Assembly: GCA_949317995.1 (NCBI GenBank)
Contig: OX439035.1
Location: 83,763,959-83,827,958, forward strand
Reading direction: 5' to 3'
Origin: Acholoe squamosa
Lineage: Eukaryota; Annelida; Polychaeta; Phyllodocida; Polynoidae
Length of the DNA stretch: 64,000 nucleotides
The notes below the pieces were generated by a model that saw only the letters and a program-made list of their open reading frames with translations, was not told the origin of the DNA and did no database searches. A program made the translations under genes and the position numbers. Of the stretch, positions 61,701-64,000 are shown piece by piece. The number at the start of each line of letters is the position of its first letter. Positions within the stretch are counted from its first letter, which is position 1.

Positions 61701-63836
61701 AGGTGAGAAGTGTTGGGTTTAGAGGTGGAGGCTGTGGTGGTTCTGATAACTGTAATGGGTGTTGAGCAGATGGAGGTCTAGATGATGCCGAAAGTGGACG
61801 AGCGATGAAGCTGTTATCATCTTGGTAGCGTGCTGGTATACGCGCCATGTTCGAATTTTCATCCTGAAATTATCATAAATATCTTGTTATGCATATGTAT
61901 TTTCCATGTGTGATGAAACCTTACTTTACAAAAAGCATAAAGTGCAAAAAGCTTTATGATCTCCTGAAATTAAATTTGATATGGTAATTCTATTTCAATA
62001 TCTTAAAGGACATACTTTGTGTACTGTATCAATATTCACTTGAGATTTCCACTCGTTCTTCTTATCAACAACAACAAAGTTTCACTCTGGGACAGAGGCA
62101 ATAAGAGCACATACATGGACAGGGGTCACTGGGTAAGCTACAAGCATTGTAAAACTGCAAAGCACATGGTCACACAGGCATAAGATTTGGGGGGGGGGGG
62201 CTGTTGGGGGCTTGGGAAGACCATGGGAACAACACAAGTACCTCTTCATCATAAATACTGACAGTTTCCTATGTGGCCAGCATGAGTGGAACAAAGGTAA
62301 CAGGACGAAAAAGTGTAATAACATCATGTAATTACTCAGTTTACTTAATCCGTGCTCCATAGGTATGAGGCACAATTAAACATATTTGTAAATTACACGA
62401 CTATGATTCTATTAGTGGTAAGGTATATTTCTTTGAAAAGTTGTATACCCGATTGTTTATGTACTGAAAACTATCTATTGCGCACTATAAAAAAAAACAC
62501 TTTTTATTTTATGTGTGATAGATAACCTATCTTCTTAGACCATTATATTACTTGAATTATTCTGTCCTACCTCAGTTGCTTCTTCTGTATCTGGTCGGAT
62601 GTCCTCCCGGTGTGTCACAGGTAGCCATTCAACAACCTGGTCATCAAATATCAATATAGGGGCTGAGTGAGGTCAATACAAGATAATTTCAACTATGCTG
62701 GATAGAAACTCAGATGTCATTCTGAATGTGTTAATCAACTTTGCCAACAAACTCCAAATGAGATTTACACTGAAATATGAACTACCGTAATCTCCGGCGT
62801 ATAATGTGGGGCTTATACGTGAGGTTTTAGTTCTCCTTGGATTCACAAGACCTCTCTTTTGATATGTTACACTCCCCCTAAGTCATAATATTACATACAT
62901 ATGTAATGGGATTCAGGAGAGCCTGGATATCATTAACTACACATAGCTTTTTAAATTTTTAAAATCCATTTAGTAGAACAAAAGTTATGATTTTTTGATT
63001 TTTTTCACCATTTTCTAAAACTCTAGGTGCGTCTTATGCGCGGGATGCGCCTTATACGCAGAAGATCATGGTAGTTTGATTATATAGGACAGCACTATTT
63101 GCGAAAAGTCTATCCTCCTAAGAACATATTAGCTGAAAAGTGGTTGACTGTTTTACCTTAAGGAACTGGTTGAACCTCTTGATGGAGTGCAGGTGACAGA
63201 CCAGGAAGCGCAGGTAGATGAGTAAGTCATCTAGTTGAACCGCCTGTGCCGCCGTCTTAGCTTTGGCTAGGTATGCCTCACGAGCCACGCTCAGACGCTG
63301 TGCACGGGCGATACAGTCATTGTACTCACTCATAATGTGCCTGAAAAATAATCAGAGAAAGTTGTGATATGATGGAAAATACCACATAAAGTTTTCTTGC
63401 TAATTGTGTGATTGTTCTCATCTTTTATATATCATATTCTCAATGAGAACAAATTTGTACTCACGCTAGTCGCCAACTGTAATGTGGATACAAAGCCTCG
63501 ATCGTGCTTGTGTGTTCACAGAAGCGTTTCCATCGCAGCATATGCATATGTTTACATTGTACCAACTGTTGGATCCGGTCACTAAAGTACTGGAATAAGA
63601 AAATCATGGGTTTATTATATGTTATTGCATTTTTGCCTAATAACAAGATTGAACATGTGTATCACATATACCAATTATTTCTTTGATACATTTATCTGAA
63701 ATACCGTGCCTTGACACCTACTTACCTGGTGAAGAAGTAATGGCAGGCTTTCTGTCGTATACTCATTGATGGTGGCATTATTTAATTCCTCCTGCATCAC
63801 GTCGGCTTGAGCAATAAGCCCCTGCGCCTCACATAC
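26654..63836 (-). CDS. Very large coiled-coil protein, probably CCDC162-like (5'-partial, 54 exons)
   Basis: Fifty-four exons on the minus strand keep one reading frame from 63836 to the stop at 26654, a total of 6960 nt (2319 codons plus stop). Junctions are GT-AG and phases 0, 1 and 2 all agree, which is strong support for a single gene. Exon coordinates are given in the four part-entries. The N-terminus lies beyond the window. The protein is mostly soluble and helical, with a Pro/Ser-rich linker and a long coiled-coil near the C-terminus. No enzyme motif, signal peptide or membrane segment was seen. Length, modular helical character and C-terminal coiled-coil recall metazoan CCDC162 (human C6orf183/184/185 region), but this rests on memory. 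An intact Copia element, a TRIM-like element and many MITEs sit in its introns without disturbing the exons. Confidence 0.75.
33646..33716 (-). tRNA. tRNA-like sequence inside terminal repeat, element copy 2 (3' repeat)
   Basis: A 71-nt sequence with GGGGAAG/TTTCTCC acceptor strands, D stem GCTC/GAGC, A box TAGCTCAGAGG, perfect B box GGTTCGAGTCC and T stem CCGGG/CCCGG. The anticodon arm is imperfect. TTTT follows downstream as a possible Pol III stop. Confidence 0.5.
34187..34257 (-). tRNA. tRNA-like sequence inside terminal repeat, element copy 2 (5' repeat)
   Basis: Identical to 33646-33716. If transcribed from this upstream repeat, a Pol III transcript would start inside the repeat and stop at the TTTT before the repeat's end. 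Confidence 0.5.
35448..35815. repeat. Dispersed repeat with internal GGACACCTGGCCCCC minisatellite, copy 1
   Basis: AAATTGGGCGTTGTGCATTG through CAGTCTGGCATAATCTTC is shared with 48942-49205. It is followed by about 175 bp of 15-bp units (GGACACCTGGCCCCC and variants) at 35635-35810. It lacks the MITE seen in copy 2 and so shows the uninterrupted site. Confidence 0.85.
36535..36777. mobile_element. TA-type MITE, CCGTAATCTCCCACGTATAAGG family
   Basis: CCGTAATCTCCCACGTATAAGG at the left and TATACGCGGGAGATTACTG at the right, with TA on both flanks. 243 bp, non-coding, intronic. Confidence 0.75.
37980..38235 (-). repeat. Copia 3' LTR
   Basis: 256 bp, TGTTAG...CTAACA, identical to 42259-42514. 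Preceded on the minus strand by the tract AAGTGGGGG. Confidence 0.95.
38359..42276 (-). CDS. Copia Gag-Pol polyprotein
   Basis: One 1305-residue frame with the Ty1/copia domain order. An N-terminal Gag region (about 1-215) is followed by two CCHC-like knuckles (CYACGKPGHRSFEC about 221-234 and CNNCKTKTHYTNQC about 244-257). The aspartic protease comes next, with its active site at D300 in a VDCGAT context; Cys replaces the more usual Ser/Thr. The integrase has an HHCC zinc site (about 433-467) and DDE residues D494, D555 (SDNGGEF) and E591 (NGTVERS). Reverse transcriptase carries VDD at 990-992 and RNase H has D1156 in CDADW. Copia order (integrase before RT) excludes Gypsy. The ATG lies inside the 5' LTR, 18 nt before its end, so the primer-binding site is translated as codons 7-11 or so. 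Confidence 0.96.
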   Translation of the reverse strand: MASTLTGHGPRHRLMFDGDEGKYELWECRFLGHMRQMKLLDTIAGNGIAAADKKAEAYAEIVQYLDDRSLSLIMRDAKDDGRQALKILRDHYKSKSKPRVISLYTELTSLRKGTDECITDYVIRAETASNALKEAGEEVSDSLLVAMVLKGLPAEYNTFGTVTTQKDDHRFSDFKVALRNFEETEKCRSSDAELNSRQENVMKTVSDAGRSDNPSKPSYTCYACGKPGHRSFECKNKKQGNKWCNNCKTKTHYTNQCRKKDSAKVASDDSSKPGHAFAFKVSVDYADVCNTTSLYSLLVDCGATTHIVTEKSKFVKFDESFVPEKHYIELADGSRTNGVVAGRGTASVQIQDSTGRPHNILLENALYVPSYKQDIFSVQAATEKGASVKFSPDSAELNAPDGTRFEIEKYGRLYFLNKTSKSSVRSHPVEEWHKILGHCNVRDCMKLESVVDGMKISDKNSFDCDTCVKGKMSQFRNHDPDKRAEAPLDVVYCDLAGPIDPTARDGFRYALSFVDDYSGVNMVYFLKQKSDTVTATEKFLADCAPYGKVKCIRSDNGGEFTSASFEALLVKNQIKHEKTAPYSPHQNGTVERSWRTIFDMARCLLLEAKLPKEMWTYAVMCSVYIRNRCFNDRVNMTPFEALTGKKPDLSGMHVFGTVCYAYVQEKKKLDDRGEKGIFVGYDKCSPAYLVYIPERNIVRRVRCVKFFDKFEEVTDSCDEPVYTTPQVEPELYPAPDVADDAPQNGVGGEPDLNLQGNRDNARYPRRGRNPPGYLQDYVTTTVDYCYRMSHIPNSYNDAMNSDNAQKWQNAMDVEMDALIDNDTFELTTLPEGRSAVGGRWVYAMKMGQKADEQYKARFVAKGYSQVPNIDYHETFSPTARITSIRMLMQLAVQEDMVVHQMDVKTAYLNAPIDCELYIEQPEGYEVKGKNGEKLYCKLNKSLYGLKQSGRNWNNMLDTYLEEEGFQQSETDSCVYTKFEQNSKTVVVVWVDDIIIAASDEKTLNTVKQSLSTRFKMKDLGKLSWFLGIEFKCEDGSIEMNQTKYVEKLLKRFKMEDCKPRSTPCDVGSNTTKDEDSEELADAKQYREIVGSLIYCMSITRPDLCYVVTKLSQHMVNPTKADLGRAKQVLRYIRGTLDYGLRFQKSDAELELSGFCDADWGASDDRKSITGYAFRLTNNGPLISYKSRKQQTVALSTCEAEYMALSAATQEVKFLNQLFTDMTGIKQTESVVLYGDNQGALALAKNPVHHQRSKHIDIRYHFVRNEVQNNSLKLEYVPTAENIANVFTKPVAKPRLVKFLSVLMGT
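42259..42514 (-). repeat. Copia 5' LTR
   Basis: 256 bp, identical to 37980-38235. Contains the start codon of the polyprotein at 42274-42276. Confidence 0.95.
42721..50074 (-). CDS. Large coiled-coil gene, part 3 (13 exons)
   Basis: Exons: 49981-50074, 48792-48928, 48347-48506, 48140-48237, 47893-48015, 47705-47785, 46331-46611, 45760-45938, 45262-45413, 44931-45020, 43456-43664, 43007-43172 and 42721-42871. The 281-nt exon at 46331 encodes LVLNVWFIPHHTEML and following helices. The exon at 43456 ends in a Ser/Arg/Pro-rich patch (SRAPSSRPPSSLDYGRR) that looks like a flexible linker. The exon at 43007 encodes LLWKRLEILKINWGCHRLQ. The exon at 48347 is Ser/Thr-rich. All joins keep frame. Confidence 0.8.
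45434..45560. mobile_element. MITE, TAAGGGCTGGTTCCACTGCA ends
   Basis: Inverted ends TAAGGGCTGGTTCCACTGCA and TGCAGTGGAGCTAGCCCTTTA enclose a near-palindrome with CTTCTGCTAATCCGAC and GTCGGATAAGCAGAA. 127 bp, intronic. Confidence 0.7.
46901..47100. mobile_element. TA-type MITE relative (CCGTAAATTCTCTCGTATAAGCC)
   Basis: The left end is clear and flanked by TA, with internal GGCTTATA and GTGCGGCTTATA repeats as in the other copies. The right boundary is not resolved, so the end is approximate. Confidence 0.5.
48534..48676. mobile_element. MITE, CAGAGATGCCACT family, copy 3
   Basis: CAGAGATGCCACTCTATG at the left and AAAAGTGGCATCTCTG at the right. AGTTGT flanks both sides. It lies 27 bp from the exon start at 48506. 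Confidence 0.8.
48942..49370. repeat. Dispersed repeat with CCTGGCCCCC minisatellite, copy 2, interrupted by a MITE
   Basis: Shares its first 110 bp and the block from TTACAAATAGAGACTATTAT onward with 35448-35815. The minisatellite (about 49210-49350) is more diverged. A 94-bp MITE sits at 49054-49147. The repeat begins 14 bp from the acceptor-side boundary of the exon at 48928, so repeat DNA probably contributes to the intron's 3' end. Confidence 0.85.
49054..49147. mobile_element. PIF/Harbinger-like MITE with TTA duplication and an in-window empty site
   Basis: A 94-bp near-perfect palindrome with ends GGCCACACTAAAAAAATAAG and its complement. TTA at 49051-49053 and 49148-49150 is the target duplication. 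The matching uninterrupted site in the repeat copy near 35560 reads GACTAATTACTTACAAATAG, with a single TTA, so the insertion is directly visible. Confidence 0.92.
49501..49615. repeat. Long hairpin (about 45-bp arms), probable MITE
   Basis: CCAGGTCCT and TTTCTCTCTTTATTCTTATA then ATTGAACAAAAGC on the left are matched by GCTTTTGTTTAATCATATAA, AATAAAGAGAGAAAA and AGGACCTGG on the right. The loop is short. A microRNA-like precursor is possible in principle but nothing specific supports it. Confidence 0.8.
50144..50274. mobile_element. Fold-back MITE, GCCTTAGTGCAAGAAGG ends
   Basis: 17-bp perfect inverted ends (GCCTTAGTGCAAGAAGG). Further inside, TGGGTCAACA is matched by TGTTGACCCA, and GGTACCT by AGGTACC. 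Intronic. Confidence 0.8.
50400..57120 (-). CDS. Large coiled-coil gene, part 2 (13 exons)
   Basis: Exons: 57022-57120, 56659-56796, 55696-55807, 55471-55584, 55018-55218, 54768-54877, 54320-54414, 53538-53562, 52910-53000, 52500-52637, 52008-52154, 50752-50811 and 50400-50554. Notable segments are FVLD-like DDFYVLDEGRVHVQDQRGYY, AYHHVFDRDEKRRLAQAM, and GYFFLMRPPF. Phase agreement between 54320-54414 and 52910-53000 requires a 25-nt microexon at 53538-53562 and use of the downstream donor at 54320 (GTAAGA) rather than the one at 54324. These two choices are the least certain points of this part. Confidence 0.75.
50888..51724. mobile_element. Segment with 16-bp inverted ends TAGGGCATGCTTTTGT
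   Basis: TAGGGCATGCTTTTGT at 50888 is exactly complementary to ACAAAAGCATGCCCTA ending at 51724. A second inverted copy of the end (AGGGCATACTTTTGTTT, near 51668) suggests internal rearrangement. The interior contains a TA-type MITE fragment near 51015-51060. Confidence 0.55.
56173..56430. repeat. 129-bp tandem duplication in an intron
   Basis: Two adjoining copies (56173-56301 and 56302-56430) start TTGCACTGGGCCCTGTGGGC and differ at only a few positions. Confidence 0.92.
57364..63836 (-). CDS. Large coiled-coil gene, part 1 (12 exons)
   Basis: Exons: 63726-63836, 63465-63589, 63157-63340, 62571-62636, 61653-61863, 61321-61433, 61062-61187, 59661-59855, 59401-59546, 58211-58356, 57689-57795 and 57364-57461. 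They encode helical sequence (for example HLHSIKRFNQFLK), then a Pro/Ser/Ala-rich linker in the exon at 61653 (PPQPPPLNP, SYAAAAAG). An acidic DFDFDEKDVE segment follows in the exon at 58211. Tryptophan-rich WLPFIRLRPHYDP sits in the exon at 59661. No domain could be named with confidence. A further exon in 63837-64000 was not found. Confidence 0.8.
58418..59181. mobile_element. Large TA-type MITE with an internal minisatellite
   Basis: Starts CCGTAATCTCCCGCGTGG and ends CTACGCGGGAGATTACGG, flanked by TA. Between about 58535 and 58985 lie repeated blocks (GATGACAGCTTGAACTCATA, GCGCCAGCA, AGACCGGGAGGTGTCGACGG, GCTCGGCGGCTTCAAGCCGA). These form several copies of a roughly 90-120 bp unit. Open frames here are repeat artefacts. 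Intronic. Confidence 0.75.
62785..63071. mobile_element. TA-type MITE, same subfamily as 25188-25478
   Basis: CCGTAATCTCCGGCGTATAA at the left, ATGCGCCTTATACGCAGAAG and ATCATGG at the right, with TA flanks. The interior aligns with 25188-25478 over most of its length. Confidence 0.75.
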
Positions 63837-64000
63837 CTGACAGATAGAGAAAAACGATGTACCACACACAGATCTGTATGCCATGTACACTGTTTTAAAC
63901 ATATACAGTGTATATAACAGACGATGTCATTCATGATTCATTTATCCATTGGGGAATGTGATGCAAACCACTAAATATATTAGAAACACTGAACAAATTG

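Overview
The window is animal nuclear DNA. Genes are split by many GT-AG introns, with 25-488 bp coding exons and long introns. Intergenic and intronic DNA is crowded with small transposons, SINEs, minisatellites and (TA)n/(GA)n runs. The gene content (DCPS, a cilia microtubule protein, a large coiled-coil protein, a PAR/NFIL3-type bZIP factor) and the repeat style fit a marine invertebrate, perhaps a lophotrochozoan. The phylum is a guess from general impression.

Layout. (1) 1-2941, minus: four exons of a bZIP transcription factor that runs off the left edge and carries 15-residue tandem repeats. (2) 2942-12164: intergenic, with MITEs, a SINE pair and a terminal-repeat element at 8312-8981. 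(3) 12165-15329, minus: a complete four-exon DCPS gene. (4) 15791-19220, plus: a complete four-exon CFAP276 (C1orf194-like) gene, head to head with DCPS across about 460 bp. (5) 19221-26653: repeat-rich intergenic DNA, including a GTGTGAGTAGTATATG-type minisatellite broken up by insertions. (6) 26654-63836, minus: one very large gene of which 54 coding exons can be followed in one continuous frame (6960 nt, 2319 codons plus stop). It probably encodes a CCDC162-like coiled-coil protein, and its 5' end lies beyond the right edge. Its introns hold an intact Ty1/copia retrotransposon (37980-42514, identical LTRs, 1305-codon ORF), a second terminal-repeat element (33620-34410) and many MITEs.

The strongest candidate for something undescribed is the pair of short elements at 8312-8981 and 33620-34410. 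Each has two 224-250 bp direct repeats that start TG, end CA and are flanked by 4-bp target duplications, like LTRs. Each has no coding capacity and a 221-291 bp interior. Each repeat contains a tRNA-like sequence with good A and B boxes followed by TTTT. In the first copy, the bases just inside the 5' repeat are nearly complementary to the 3' end of that same tRNA-like sequence, which suggests an element that may encode its own primer. The copy at 33620 has identical repeats and so looks recent. Plant Cassandra elements, whose LTRs carry 5S rRNA, are a known analogy.

All gene models were made by hand from splice sites, frame continuity and remembered protein families; no search was run.
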